Positions 33,328 through 43,015 are shown, counted from the first letter of the stretch. The stretch is 64,000 nt of DNA from CAYLPU01 sp964385635 (GCA_964385635.1 CAYLPU010000008.1:11968-75967), one strand, 5' to 3'. Notes: a model not told the origin generated them from the sequence alone. A program made the numbers and translations.

Positions 33328-34137
33328 TCATCCGCTGATCCTCTCTGCCTCGAAGCTTACCTTCTCCCTCTTCCCCCACGCTTCAAGCGAATGAATCGCA
33401 GTGCGTGGTTTCGAGCGAACGAATCGCAGGTGCGCTTGTTGGGCACCTATCCTCAATATGGCGGATCCGCAGGCCCCACAATACCCACACATCCCAACCC
33501 TGGGGGAATTCACCAAAGGCATTGCTTCACCATAGTTGTCGTGTGGGTGCGTCCGGGCATGCTCATCGCACAAAGTCCCCGGCTCTTGTAATTCGTACAC
33601 GCACTCGAGACACAGCCACGAGGCTGGCTGGCCGCACTCGACACATTGCGCTTCCGGCGGATCGTTGCGCGCCATCAAGAAAATCGGGTGAGAGGTTAGC
33701 GGTTTTCCTTTTCTTCCATCAACCACTTTGATCAGGGTCTCTGACGAGGTCCCAAAATCGTAGATATGCGCAAGTTCAAGCCCCGGCCTGAATACCTGCT
33801 CCACCCGTCTCCTCTTTGAAATCTCCCCTCCACCCCAGCCCCCGACGGAAAACCGGCTCAGGTGCCCGCAACACTCTAACCAGACCGCACGCAAGTAGTG
33901 ATCCAAGTCCGCCAACGTGGCTGAGCCTCTCGTCTCCAGGTGCAGCCAGAAATCACCCCACCAGGCATCCTGCACTTGCAGATGATAGAGGATTTGCTCT
34001 TTGCCAGGCTCTTGATTGGCAGCACTGGTAGCCTCTTCACGTTGCGGACAAGCTTTCAAATGCCTCACCAGGCCGCCCCTCGTCATTTCGCGCCCACAGA
34101 AGACGCATTTCCCTCGCGTTTGTTTTTTCCGTGCCAT
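33328..34137 (-). CDS. pRiA4b ORF-3-like protein with zinc-finger ends
   Basis: 269 residues. An N-terminal C2HC finger (CVFCGREMTRGGLVRHLKAC) precedes a pRiA4_ORF3-like domain (ILYHLQVQDAWWGDFWLHLE, LADLDHYLRAVWLECCGHLS). A C-terminal zinc cluster follows (CVECGQPASWLCLEC, LCDEHARTH, CGYCG). After CGYCG a further about 40 residues of low similarity may reflect a shifted or run-on end. pRiA4 proteins are often linked to plasmids or IS1096-type elements, but no transposase is adjacent. Role unknown. Confidence 0.75.
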   Translation of the reverse strand: MARKKQTRGKCVFCGREMTRGGLVRHLKACPQREEATSAANQEPGKEQILYHLQVQDAWWGDFWLHLETRGSATLADLDHYLRAVWLECCGHLSRFSVGGWGGGEISKRRRVEQVFRPGLELAHIYDFGTSSETLIKVVDGRKGKPLTSHPIFLMARNDPPEAQCVECGQPASWLCLECVYELQEPGTLCDEHARTHPHDNYGEAMPLVNSPRVGMCGYCGACGSAILRIGAQQAHLRFVRSKPRTAIHSLEAWGKREKVSFEAERISG

Positions 34138-34152
34138 AGTTTCACCTCGCTG

Positions 34153-34926
34153 TTATTGATCATGTGCTGCCCAAGTTCGGATAGCTTGTCTGACTGATCG
34201 TGTCATTTCAATGGAAAAGTCTGCCGAGAATTTTCTGGCGTAATAATGCTGGCCAACGTTGGTTGCGTTGCCAAAATAGCGTTGGGGGTCTCTCGACTCG
34301 AGCATTTTGTCCAAAGCCGTCTTGTCAAATCTTTTGTACGTGTTCTCAAAATGTATGTACTCCTGGAGAAATCTAGGCGCAAGCTCTTTCGCAGACAAAG
34401 TGGTTTTGGGATAGCCGAAGCAAAGAAGTGTGATTGGAAAAACGTATTGCGGCAGATCGAATAGCTCCTTGTGATGTTCATAGTTCTCCATAATATCGCC
34501 GATGTAGCAAGAACCAACCCCCAGCGATTCTGCGGCGATTACGGCAGTTTGGGCAGCGATCAGGGCATCACAACACGCCAAGAGCAAATCACCTTCACCT
34601 GGAACACGAATCTCTTTCCCCTCTGCTTCACAATAGGATTCTACATCTGATGCGATAAAAACGTCGAACCATCGCTGGTAATCCGCAAGAAAGAGTAGAA
34701 CTAGAGGGGCTTTGGCGATAAAGGGTTGATTATCGCAAGACTTGACGAGTTTCTGCTTGATGGTTTGATCTTGAACTTCGATGATCGAGTAAAGCATCAG
34801 GTTCCCAGCGGTGGGGGCACGCATAGCCGAGTGGATTATCAAATCCACAGTGTCTCTATCAATTGGCCTGTCCTCGTAGGCTCTTACTGACCTACGGTTT
34901 TGAATCACTCGTATAGTCTCGTTCAC
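34153..34926 (-). CDS. Nitroreductase-family FMN oxidoreductase
   Basis: 257 residues. The N-terminal RRSVRAYEDRPIDRDTVDLII and MRAPTAGNLMLYS are the FMN-binding start of the family. AAESLGVGSCYIGDI and the proline-bearing FGYP motif follow. It reduces nitro, quinone or flavin-like substrates with NAD(P)H; the natural substrate is unknown. GTG at 34926 follows AGGAGG. It is 15 bp upstream of the pRiA4-like gene, so the two may be co-transcribed. Confidence 0.85.
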   Translation of the reverse strand: MNETIRVIQNRRSVRAYEDRPIDRDTVDLIIHSAMRAPTAGNLMLYSIIEVQDQTIKQKLVKSCDNQPFIAKAPLVLLFLADYQRWFDVFIASDVESYCEAEGKEIRVPGEGDLLLACCDALIAAQTAVIAAESLGVGSCYIGDIMENYEHHKELFDLPQYVFPITLLCFGYPKTTLSAKELAPRFLQEYIHFENTYKRFDKTALDKMLESRDPQRYFGNATNVGQHYYARKFSADFSIEMTRSVRQAIRTWAAHDQ

Positions 34927-34978
34927 GTGTATCCTCCTAAGGCAATTGTGGGTGGATCAGTTGGCTTTTCTGAACCTG

Positions 34979-37900
34979 TCACCCGGTTGCACCCTCGACG
35001 ATCTCGATCTCTTCCTCCGCCAACCTATGCAACTCATACACCAGCCCGTCAATCTGCCGGTCGGTGGCCTTGATTTGGCGCTGGTAGAGTTCCTTGTCAG
35101 CAGGGATGGTAGCGGCGGCCAGTTTGCGGTGCAGCGCCAACATACGCTCCACCAGCGCGACCATTTTGTCGTGGCGGGCCACGTCCGCCGGGTCGTCAAA
35201 GTTGATGGTGCGGATGGGGAGTTGCTCAATGTATTGACGGTTGTAAGCGTAGTAGCCACCTCGGAATGGACTGCTCGTCTGCTTTAATAACCAGTCGAGT
35301 AGCGTTGAATTCAACAAACCAAGCAGGTAGTAGTAGGTTAATGATAGGTATTTGTCCTTAATCGTTATACCGTAGCCTCCACCTCCGCCACCACCGCTTC
35401 CGACAAAATAGTAGTAGTCGGTCATGTCGAGAGTAAAAGACGTGCGACTGGCGATGCTTGGAGTGAGGATTTTCTCCTGTTCCATCTCGCTCAAGTTTTG
35501 AGAGCGGCTAAAAGCGTACCATTTGCCATGTTTCCACTTTCCCCTTTCGCGGGCTTCAAGTCTCTGACGATTCTCTTTCAAATATGCCCAGGCATTTGGA
35601 AACAGTTTAGCTAATTTCTGAGCGGATAGCAGTTCTGCCTTTCTGCTCACCAGCTCATAGGGAAACAGAATTGACTTGGTGATTTCAGAAACGTGGTAAC
35701 GCCTCAGATTTACAGAGCCTTTGCAGAGCGGGTGCATCAATTCTGCTTCAATGTGGTATGTTTTCTGCGTAGCCGCTGATTTATACTCTGTCTCTGAGAC
35801 ATTTTCCATAATGAACACTGGGTCAGCACCAGTGACCAGACCTTGGAATATCCTTGCTGCCACATCCCCCAACTTCACCGGCATCTCACTCAACCGCTCG
35901 AACAGCGGTGCCCCCGGCCCCACGACGAAGTTCCATTCCTTCCCTGTCACCCTATTGGCGCGGATTTCGCCCTCGACCGCCTCACTGCTGGCCCGCCAAT
36001 CACCCAGGTCGTGGGCTTTGACGTAACGGAAGTGCTTGTTGCCTTTCCTGTCCAGGAAAAGCAGGCAGGTATAAGTGGTCGCCCCGGCAAAGACCTGCTG
36101 GTCGCCAAAGTGGACGATCTCGGTCAGGTGCTTTCCCCCGGCAAGCAACCCGCGCAAAGGCTGTCCATATTTGGCCTGGAAGAACTTGTGCGGCAAGATG
36201 TAGCCCATCCGCCCCCGCTCGTTGAGTAGTTGCAGTGCCCGCTCCACAAAGACGACATAAATATCGTAGTTGCCCTTGCTGGCCGCCGCGTAGCGCTGCT
36301 TGTAAAACTCTACCTCGGTCGGCGCCCACTCTTTCATCGTCTGGATGCGAATGTACGGCGGGTTGCTAATCACACAATCAAACCCGCCATCCGCCATAAT
36401 CTCCGAGAACTCCCTCCCCCAGTCGAACGGGTTCACCCGCCGCATCTCCTCCTCATCTGGCATCAGTTGCGCCTCGAAATAGTCTGACCCGATGAGCGAG
36501 TTGCCGCACTTGACGTTGTCCCCCAGGTTGGGCAGCGCCCGCTCGCGCCATAGCGCCAATTGCCGCCCCAACGTCTCCTGGCTCTCCCCCTCCAGCACCT
36601 TGAGCAGCAGGCTCAGTTTCGTCACCTCCACCGCCTGGCGGTCGATGTCCACGCCGTAGATGTTGTTCAGCAGGATGCGCTTCTTCTCGGCGGTGGTCAA
36701 TCGCCACCCCCCTCCGGCTCCCCCCCGGGAGGGGGGAGAGGGGGAGGGAGTCTGGTAGAGCGCGGGCCGCTTGCCGCGGGCGTGCTTGGCCGGGTCGTGG
36801 TCCTCGTACCATTGGCGATGATAGTCGAGCAGACATTGGTACGCGCCCAGCAGGAACGAGCCGGAACCGCAGGCGGGGTCAACAATCCGTATTTTGGCGA
36901 TCTGCCGGGGTGTCTTGCCCTCAATGAGTTTGCCGACTGTCTGCCGGACAATATAGTCCACGATGTAGGTGGGCGTGTAATAGACGCCACCCGCCTTCTT
37001 GACCTCCGGCTTCTCCTCCACCTTCGCCCGGTGGGCGGGCGTCAAGCGGATGACCTTGCCCAGGAACTGCTCGTACACCTGGCCCAGCACCTCAGGCGGG
37101 AGCACCGAGAACTCGTAGGGAGACTGGGGATAGTAGAGGCTGGCCAGGATCGGCTTGAGCACCTTGTCGTCCACGGCCAATGATTTGCTCAGTGTGTCGG
37201 CCTGGAAGTCAAAGATGCCGGAGTCGTACTTCTCCTCGGCCTGCCGGTAGAGGTCGCCTAGCCGGGCATAGATGTGGGGGCCACTGGTGAGGGCCAGAAG
37301 ACGACCGTACTCCTCTATACCCCGGTCCTCGCACATACGCAGGAACAGAATGCGGTCAACGGTGCGCTGCACGGCGAAGTTCAGTTCGTGCACCGACAGG
37401 GTCGGGTTGCGCAGGGCGACGCAACGGGCCAGCACGTCGCGCCAGCCCTCGATCTCCTTGAGGAACTCGGCGTCCACCTCGCCGGTGCCGCGCTTGCGTT
37501 TGGTGTCCTGTACGTACCGGTCGAAGGAGCCCTTGAGCACCGACTCCCTGGCGAACACGCCGTAAATGTCGTCAAAGTGGTCTTTCTCCAGGTACTGGTC
37601 GAACGTGAGGTACGTGATGCGACCCACGCTGACCTTGTCGCTGGGCCTGGGGCGCTGGCGGCAGTCGTAGACGGCGAACTCCTCGAAGTCGGTGAGGATG
37701 GACAGAGGGAGTTTTGCGCTCCAGGCGTAGCGGCGCAGTTGGTAGGCCGGGCCGATGTCCCCTTTGACCGAGACTGAGGGCTTTTTGGCCTCCAGGAAGA
37801 ACTTGCGGGCGCCGCCGACGCGGAAGCAATAGTCGGGCGCGCGGGTTGCACCACCGACCTTGATGGCGTCCTCGTGGACCACGTCCTTGTATTGCTCGGC

Positions 37901-38092
37901 GTATCCCTGGACGTTACGCACATCCCAACCGAGCGCCTCGAACATGGGATCAATGAACTCGACGCGCACGCGGGTCTCTTTGTAGTCGGCGTGTTTGTAG
38001 TCGTCCAGGCTGCGGGCGAAGCGCTCCACCAGACGTTCGATCTCGCTCCTGGCCTCTGTGTAAGTAGCGGGGATGGGCTTATCCCCCTTCAT
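34979..38092 (-). CDS. Type IIG restriction-modification enzyme
   Basis: About 1,037 residues. The N-terminal nuclease is PD-(D/E)xK-like (APD87YCF, E101-A-K103). The N6-adenine methyltransferase has motif I VDPACGSGSFLLG near 403-415 and motif IV ISNPPYIRI near 575-583, with a C-terminal target-recognition region. One polypeptide thus both cuts and methylates. ATG at 38092 has GGAG six bases before it. Odd: TPSPSPPSRGGAGGGW after motif I is encoded by a palindromic insert (36702-36753) between catalytic elements, in frame; a Gly7 run also occurs near the C-terminus. No separate subunits lie nearby. Confidence 0.9.
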   Translation of the reverse strand: MKGDKPIPATYTEARSEIERLVERFARSLDDYKHADYKETRVRVEFIDPMFEALGWDVRNVQGYAEQYKDVVHEDAIKVGGATRAPDYCFRVGGARKFFLEAKKPSVSVKGDIGPAYQLRRYAWSAKLPLSILTDFEEFAVYDCRQRPRPSDKVSVGRITYLTFDQYLEKDHFDDIYGVFARESVLKGSFDRYVQDTKRKRGTGEVDAEFLKEIEGWRDVLARCVALRNPTLSVHELNFAVQRTVDRILFLRMCEDRGIEEYGRLLALTSGPHIYARLGDLYRQAEEKYDSGIFDFQADTLSKSLAVDDKVLKPILASLYYPQSPYEFSVLPPEVLGQVYEQFLGKVIRLTPAHRAKVEEKPEVKKAGGVYYTPTYIVDYIVRQTVGKLIEGKTPRQIAKIRIVDPACGSGSFLLGAYQCLLDYHRQWYEDHDPAKHARGKRPALYQTPSPSPPSRGGAGGGWRLTTAEKKRILLNNIYGVDIDRQAVEVTKLSLLLKVLEGESQETLGRQLALWRERALPNLGDNVKCGNSLIGSDYFEAQLMPDEEEMRRVNPFDWGREFSEIMADGGFDCVISNPPYIRIQTMKEWAPTEVEFYKQRYAAASKGNYDIYVVFVERALQLLNERGRMGYILPHKFFQAKYGQPLRGLLAGGKHLTEIVHFGDQQVFAGATTYTCLLFLDRKGNKHFRYVKAHDLGDWRASSEAVEGEIRANRVTGKEWNFVVGPGAPLFERLSEMPVKLGDVAARIFQGLVTGADPVFIMENVSETEYKSAATQKTYHIEAELMHPLCKGSVNLRRYHVSEITKSILFPYELVSRKAELLSAQKLAKLFPNAWAYLKENRQRLEARERGKWKHGKWYAFSRSQNLSEMEQEKILTPSIASRTSFTLDMTDYYYFVGSGGGGGGGYGITIKDKYLSLTYYYLLGLLNSTLLDWLLKQTSSPFRGGYYAYNRQYIEQLPIRTINFDDPADVARHDKMVALVERMLALHRKLAAATIPADKELYQRQIKATDRQIDGLVYELHRLAEEEIEIVEGATG
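36702..36753. repeat. GC-rich palindromic insert inside the Type IIG gene
   Basis: GCCACCCCCCTCCGGCTC and the following CCCCCCGGGAGGGGGGAGAG form a near-perfect GC palindrome, read in frame as PSPSPPSRGGAGGG on the minus strand. Confidence 0.65.
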
Positions 38093-38205
38093 AGGTTGCT
38101 CCTTCGGCTGTGGGTTGCTCCTGATTATACTCAATTCCGCCGCGAGCGCCAAGGCGACTGCCCGAATCCACGGCGATGGTTGTTGACTGACCCAAACATA
38201 TACAC

Positions 38206-38287
38206 AAAAAAAACCCGGCGCATCGGCCAACCGGGGAGTTTGGGGTCTGGACAGATGGGGAGTCTTTTCCCTGGTCAGGCGACCAGG
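38206..38287 (-). repeat. Terminator-associated repeat, copy 1
   Basis: Shares GGCGCATCGGCCAACCGGGG, AGTCTTTTCCCTGGTCAGG and GACCAGG with the copies at 51031, 57154 and 58469. Read on the minus strand the CCCCGG..CCGGG hairpin is followed by a T-run. Confidence 0.7.
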
Positions 38288-38312
38288 GGTCGCTTCTCGC
38301 GGGCGTCAAGAA

Positions 38313-38345
38313 AAAACACCCCGGCTGACGCGCCGGGGTGCTTTA
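38313..38345 (-). terminator. Intrinsic terminator downstream of the LysM gene
   Basis: On the minus strand GCACCCCGGCGCG pairs with CGCCGGGGTG-type sequence on the other arm and is followed by TTTTTT (plus-strand AAAAAA at about 38311-38316). Confidence 0.75.
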
Positions 38346-38523
38346 ACGCGACAAGGTCAGTTGGACCTCCCCCTCGGGATCAGGCAGGTCACCAGCAGTT
38401 GAGACAATAACATCACGAGCACAGACGTTCTGAGCGAAGCCATGACAGACAAGGTAACACGCCCGACCTATGCAACCAGCCGGCGTGCCAGGCTCCGCCT
38501 TCTCTCCGGCTAATGTGCGCGCC

Positions 38524-38940
38524 TCAGTAGCACGGAATGAACAGCCTCTGACCTGCCCAGATGCGGTTCATATTGTAGATACGGTTGGCCCTGGCGATGC
38601 TCCAGGCGCTCACGCCGTACGCGCGGCCAATGCCGAGCAGAGTGTTCCCATGCCGCACGGTGTAGTACGAGCCACACCGGTGCGGCTGGTAATAGGGCGA
38701 CCCGGCCGGGATGTAGAGTCGCTGCCCGGCATAGATCTGGTTCGGGTTGGCGAGCCGGTTGGCCGAAGCAATGGCCCACGGGTTAACGTTGTAGAGCCGG
38801 CCAATGGAGAACAACGTCTCCCCTCGGACGACCCAGTGCCAGGTGGGCCCACACATCGCCGGGGCAGCAGCAACCGGTGTGACAACCATCAGAGAAAGGG
38901 CCAGGACAAACAGGGTGATCAGCAGGGCTTTGGTACGCAT
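38524..38940 (-). CDS. Secreted protein with two LysM domains
   Basis: 138 residues. A signal peptide (LLITLFVLALSLMVVTPVAAA, cleavage near residue 25) precedes two LysM modules (HWVVRGETLFSIGRLYNVN and YYTVRHGNTLLGIGRAYGVS), each ending in AGQRLxIP. It binds peptidoglycan or other N-acetylglucosamine polymers; no catalytic domain. ATG at 38940 follows GGAGG. Its upstream region holds a five-box, 11-bp-period operator array. Confidence 0.9.
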   Translation of the reverse strand: MRTKALLITLFVLALSLMVVTPVAAAPAMCGPTWHWVVRGETLFSIGRLYNVNPWAIASANRLANPNQIYAGQRLYIPAGSPYYQPHRCGSYYTVRHGNTLLGIGRAYGVSAWSIARANRIYNMNRIWAGQRLFIPCY

Positions 38941-39031
38941 GATAAACCTCCTTCTTTCGCACCCAATACCCAAAGCAGCATCAGCGTCGTGCTATGCTAA
39001 CAACAGCTTACAGATTTCTCACCTTGTTTGA

Positions 39032-39080
39032 GTTACAACTTCATTACAGTTAAGTTACGACTTCGTTACAGTTAGGTTTC
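39032..39080 (-). promoter_or_regulatory. Operator array: five boxes at 11-bp period
   Basis: On the plus strand (G/A)TTAC, or GTTTC at the last box, recurs at 39032, 39043, 39054, 39065 and 39076, precisely every 11 bp (GTAAC on the minus strand). Tandem 11-bp direct repeats are the binding pattern of PhoB/OmpR-type response regulators. The array lies about 90-140 bp upstream of the LysM gene start. Confidence 0.65.
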
Positions 39081-39193
39081 AACTTCGTCGACGCCAACGG
39101 TTCAGATGCCGTCACTCGCCATTGAGTGTAGATTGTGCACACAGGGTGGATAAGGTAGCCTGAGATATTCTAAGTCGTTACGTTTCCCGCAGG

Positions 39194-41218
39194 TCAGTCC
39201 GGCGGCAGATAGCGGGAGACGCCGCCCCCGGTGCCGAACCACAGCGCGCCGTCGGAAGCCACGGCGATGGATAGGACGCTATTGCTCACCAGACCATCGT
39301 CGGTGATGAACGTGGTCCAGGCCTCGCCGTCGAAGCGGGAAACGCCGCCACCGGTACCGAACCACAGCGCGCCATCGGAAGCCACGGCGATGGATAGGAC
39401 GCTATTATCCGCCAGGCCATCGTCGGCGGTGTACGTGGTCCAGGTCTCGCCGTCGAAGCGGGAGACGCCCTTCCCAGTGCCGAACCACAGCGCGCCGTCG
39501 GGAGCCACGGCGATAGACCCGACGTAACTGTGCGCCGGCAGGTCAACGCCGATGGTGTGGGTGGTCCAGGTCTCGCCATCGAAGCGGGAGACATCACTGC
39601 CAAAGGTGCCGAACCACAGCGCGCCGTCCGGGGCCACGGCGATGGACCAGGTAGGATTATTCACCAGGCCATCGTCTTCGGTGTAGGTGGTCCAGGTCTC
39701 GCCGTCGAAGCGGGAGACGCCCCAGCCGGTGCCGAACCACAGCGCGCCGTCAGGAGCCACGACGATGGAGCGGACATCGCCGCTCCTCCCCAGACCGTCG
39801 TCGGTGGTGTAGGAGGTCCAGGCCTCGCCGTCAAAACGGAAAACGCCGCCGCCCTTGGTGCCGAACCACAGCGCGCCGTCCGGGGCCACGGCGATGCACG
39901 AGACGGGATACTGGTGGCGGCCGTGGGCGGTGGGGTAGGTGGTCCAGGTCTCCCCGTCAAAGCGAGAGGCTCCGCGCCAGGCGCCGAACCACAGCGCGCC
40001 ATCGGGGGCCACGGCGATGGCTCCGACGTCATTCGCCGCCGGGCCGTCGGTGGTGGCGTAGGTAGTCCAGGCTTCGCCCTGAGGCTCAGCCCGAAGGGTC
40101 TCGCCGTCGAAGCGAGATACGCCACCCTGGGTGCCGAACCACAGCGCGCCGTCGGGGGCCACGGCGATGGAGGTGACGATGTCGCTCGCCAGGCCGTCGG
40201 CAGCGGTATAGGTGGTCCAGGTCTCGCCGTCGAAGCGGGAGACGCCCCCTCGGCGCAGCCAGGCGAACCACAGCGCGCCGTCAGGAGCCACGGCGATGGA
40301 CGCGACTTCAGTTGTTGAACCCTCGATAGTATAGGTGGTCCAGGTCTCGCCATCGAAGCGGGAGATGCCCTCCCAGATGCCGAACCACAGTGCGCCGTCG
40401 AGAGCCACGACGATGGATGAGACACCTCGGCCCGCCAGGCCGTCGTCGGTGGTGTAGGTGGTCCAGGCCTCGCCGTCGAAGCGGGAGACGCCACCGTCCG
40501 AGGCGCCGAACCACAGCGCGCCGTCGGGGGCCACGGCGATGGACAGGACATCATTGCCCGCCAGGCCATCGTCGGTGGTGTAGGTGGTCCAGGCTTCGCC
40601 CTGAGGCTCAGCCCGAAGGGTCTCGCCGTCGAAACGGGAGACGCCCTCTCTAGTGCCGAACCACAGCGCGCCATCGGGGGCCACGGCGATGGACGCGACG
40701 AAATTGTCCGCCAGGCCGTCGTCGGCGGTGTAGGTGGTCCAGGTCTCACCGTCGAAGCGGGAGATGCCCTTCCCAGTGCCGAACCACAGCGCGCCGTCGG
40801 GTGCCACGGCGATAGAATAGACGCTATTGTCCGCCAGGCCATCGTTCACTGTGTACCTGGTGTACGTGCCATCAGCCGGGTCCCACCGGACGACTCCGCC
40901 ACCCGCGCTCGCGGTCCACAGGTTGCCGTCGCGGTCAAAGACCATATCAAACACATAATTCGCGTCAGTGTACGAGGTCCAGCCAGGATGCGGATCGGGC
41001 ACCGGTGTGGGGGTGGGCGGAACCGGCGTCGCGGTAGCGGTTGGCGCAGGCGGGCTGGTGGGAGTGGAAGTGGGTGCAGGTAGGCTGGTAGGCTCGGCAG
41101 TAGAGGTCGGCGTTGAGATTGGTGCGCACGCCGTCACGAGCAAAATCAGCACAACCAGTACTGCAAGTGTGGTTTGAAGCAGTCCATAGTTCATCGGTAC
41201 TACCTTCTTCAGTTTCAT
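39194..41218 (-). CDS. Lipoprotein of 14 two-component-propeller blades
   Basis: 674 residues. A lipoprotein signal peptide with lipobox LVTAC near residue 30 is followed by a Pro/Thr linker and 14 repeats of about 41 residues of the form SIAVAPDGALWFGTxxGVSRFDGETWTTYTxDDGLADN (written here as pattern), enough for two seven-bladed propellers. It would display a ligand- or polymer-binding surface outside the membrane. Two blades contain an extra LRAEPQGE encoded by a short dispersed repeat (40079-40098 and 40601-40620). The sensor kinase at 51902 uses the same propeller type. Confidence 0.85.
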   Translation of the reverse strand: MKLKKVVPMNYGLLQTTLAVLVVLILLVTACAPISTPTSTAEPTSLPAPTSTPTSPPAPTATATPVPPTPTPVPDPHPGWTSYTDANYVFDMVFDRDGNLWTASAGGGVVRWDPADGTYTRYTVNDGLADNSVYSIAVAPDGALWFGTGKGISRFDGETWTTYTADDGLADNFVASIAVAPDGALWFGTREGVSRFDGETLRAEPQGEAWTTYTTDDGLAGNDVLSIAVAPDGALWFGASDGGVSRFDGEAWTTYTTDDGLAGRGVSSIVVALDGALWFGIWEGISRFDGETWTTYTIEGSTTEVASIAVAPDGALWFAWLRRGGVSRFDGETWTTYTAADGLASDIVTSIAVAPDGALWFGTQGGVSRFDGETLRAEPQGEAWTTYATTDGPAANDVGAIAVAPDGALWFGAWRGASRFDGETWTTYPTAHGRHQYPVSCIAVAPDGALWFGTKGGGVFRFDGEAWTSYTTDDGLGRSGDVRSIVVAPDGALWFGTGWGVSRFDGETWTTYTEDDGLVNNPTWSIAVAPDGALWFGTFGSDVSRFDGETWTTHTIGVDLPAHSYVGSIAVAPDGALWFGTGKGVSRFDGETWTTYTADDGLADNSVLSIAVASDGALWFGTGGGVSRFDGEAWTTFITDDGLVSNSVLSIAVASDGALWFGTGGGVSRYLPPD

Positions 41219-41257
41219 TTCTCGTCATCTCCTTTTCTTGTTTTGGTCTAAACAGTT

Positions 41258-43015
41258 TCATGGCCGGCTGAATAATTCCTCCAGACGGTCCACAATAATC
41301 TGGCAGCCGTTCACGTCGGAAACGCCGCACTGCACCTCTCCCCATATCTGGATGTCAGGTGGAGGATCGGTAAGCTTATCCATACTCCGCAAGTCCTCCA
41401 GCGCGGCTTCCAACGCTTCATCGGCGCCCCGAATCCCGTATTGAATGCCGAAAGGACCGTAAGAGTCCAGAATGAAGCAGTCATCGAACCCCCCCAGGCC
41501 GCGGCCAAAGAAGTACCGCCCTTCCCATCCCTCCACGGGGTTGGGATCGGGATAAGGGCCTGCCCCCTCCGGGATGACGCGGGTGACGGTGACCTGGCAG
41601 CCGTCGTAGTCGGGCACCCCACAAGCGATCGCGCCCCAGAAGTGGGCGTTGGTGTCGCTGTCGCGCAGTCCCTCGATTTCGGTCTCCAAAGCGGCGTCGG
41701 CGCCGGTCAGGCCCACGTCGCCAGCGCCCAGGGGGAGCAGGCGGAGAAAGTCGTCGTATCGCGCATCAGCAGGGAGGCCAACGACCTGCCCATACCAGCC
41801 GACCACTAGGGACCCGTAGTGAACGCCCAACAGGGGTGATTCTTCAGATACGAGTTCAAAACGTTTCACCCTGATCCCGCAACCACCGTAGCTGGGAACG
41901 CCGCACTGAATCTCCCCCCATATTCGAATGATTGCAGACGTGTCCCGCAAATCCTCCAGTTGGGTCTGCAGCACTTCGTCGGCGCCTTGCAACCCGTATC
42001 GGACGGGGAAGGGACCATCCAGAACAAAGTAGTCGTCGAACTGGGCCATGCCGGGAACAGAGAAGAACTGACCCTGCCAGCCTTCGACCGGGTCGGGGTC
42101 GAAGCGAGGGCCTGGCGGCGTGCCGGGGTCCAGGCGGATCACGACGAGCTGGCAGCCGCCGTAGTCGGGTGCGTCGCAGGTGAGCGTACCCCAGAAGTGG
42201 GCATACTTGCCAGGTTCTTCCTTGTCGCGCAGGGCCACGATCTCGGCCTCAACGTCGGCGTCGGCGCCGGTCAGGCCGATCTCGCCGATCCCTTCGGGCT
42301 CCAAGACGAGGTAGTCGTCGAACTGACCGCCAGCCGGCAGGCTGACGACGCGGCCGAGCCAGCCCACGACGGTGATCTCCGTTGGCGGCGGAGCGGGCGC
42401 TGGGGTATCCACGGTGTCTTCTGGAGGAAGGACGCCCATGCAACGCCAGTTTATCTCTGCCTGTCTTGTTCTCACGTTGACGACACATGCAGGATTGCAT
42501 CCCTCCTTCTCCACATCCAGATCGATCCACCAGGTGGCCGTCCAGTCGTTGTAGAGGGCATTCTCCAGAAGCGGTCCTGCCTCGCCGCACTCGCTGTTGG
42601 CCGCGATCTCTCTGGCCTCTGCCTCACTCATCGTTTCGGCCAGCGCTGGATCGGCTCCGATGGTAAAGTGACAGATCGCCTCGTGGCGCCTGCTGTAGCT
42701 AAAGTAGGCCTCGGTGACACCCACGGCGCGGGCGCGGAAGATAAAGACCTCCTCGCCTGCGGCGTCGTCGGCGGTGCGGTCTACCAGCTCAAGCAGCGCC
42801 TCGCTATACTCCACCTCCCACTCGTTGCCACTGGAGAGATCCGTTTCGAGCGCGAGCGTGTAGGTCTCGCCCTCCCGCAACTCGACCGAATGACTGACTG
42901 GCCGCGGCCCGGTCGTCGGCGGTGCGACAGGCTCAACCGTGGCCGGCCCGCAGCCGCCCAAGATCAACGCGCTCAGAATGAGCGCCAATCCTACAACATA
43001 CAGTTTGCTTCTCAT
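41258..43015 (-). CDS. Lipoprotein: chagasin-like domain plus four copies of a repeated domain
   Basis: 585 residues. The lipobox is ILGGC near residue 22. Residues about 38-115 (VELREGETYTLALETDLSSGNEWEVEYS) resemble a chagasin/I42 cysteine-protease inhibitor fold. A Cys-rich region follows. Four modules of about 80 residues then follow, with the core VGWxGxVxxLPxGxQFDDYLxL, xxxLRDxxxxxHFWG and CxxPDYGGCQ. The modules also occur in the 43027 and 57223 proteins. ATG at 43015 follows GGAGACAAG. The start is 12 bp behind the next gene's stop, so they form an operon. Confidence 0.75.
   Translation of the reverse strand: MRSKLYVVGLALILSALILGGCGPATVEPVAPPTTGPRPVSHSVELREGETYTLALETDLSSGNEWEVEYSEALLELVDRTADDAAGEEVFIFRARAVGVTEAYFSYSRRHEAICHFTIGADPALAETMSEAEAREIAANSECGEAGPLLENALYNDWTATWWIDLDVEKEGCNPACVVNVRTRQAEINWRCMGVLPPEDTVDTPAPAPPPTEITVVGWLGRVVSLPAGGQFDDYLVLEPEGIGEIGLTGADADVEAEIVALRDKEEPGKYAHFWGTLTCDAPDYGGCQLVVIRLDPGTPPGPRFDPDPVEGWQGQFFSVPGMAQFDDYFVLDGPFPVRYGLQGADEVLQTQLEDLRDTSAIIRIWGEIQCGVPSYGGCGIRVKRFELVSEESPLLGVHYGSLVVGWYGQVVGLPADARYDDFLRLLPLGAGDVGLTGADAALETEIEGLRDSDTNAHFWGAIACGVPDYDGCQVTVTRVIPEGAGPYPDPNPVEGWEGRYFFGRGLGGFDDCFILDSYGPFGIQYGIRGADEALEAALEDLRSMDKLTDPPPDIQIWGEVQCGVSDVNGCQIIVDRLEELFSRP

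Larger units (their letters stand above)
38093..38523. other. Intergenic region between Type IIG gene and LysM gene
   Basis: 431 bp containing the terminator-associated repeat (38206-38287) and an intrinsic terminator (38313-38345). The part 38350-38523 shows no convincing ORF or RNA. Confidence 0.6.

Noticed and set aside
33328..34137. Intact IS1096-type insertion sequence around the pRiA4-like gene
   Set aside because: No transposase or terminal inverted repeats were seen on either side.
34979..38092. Complete Type I or III restriction system
   Set aside because: There are no separate R, M or S subunits; nuclease and methylase motifs are in one chain.
38093..38230. N-terminal extension of the Type IIG enzyme to 38230
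   Set aside because: It runs into the terminator-associated repeat region, and ATG 38092 has a well-placed GGAG.
39194..40850. Long antisense frames across the propeller repeats
   Set aside because: They are by-products of high GC and repeat periodicity on the opposite strand; only the minus-strand frame has a lipobox and blade signatures.
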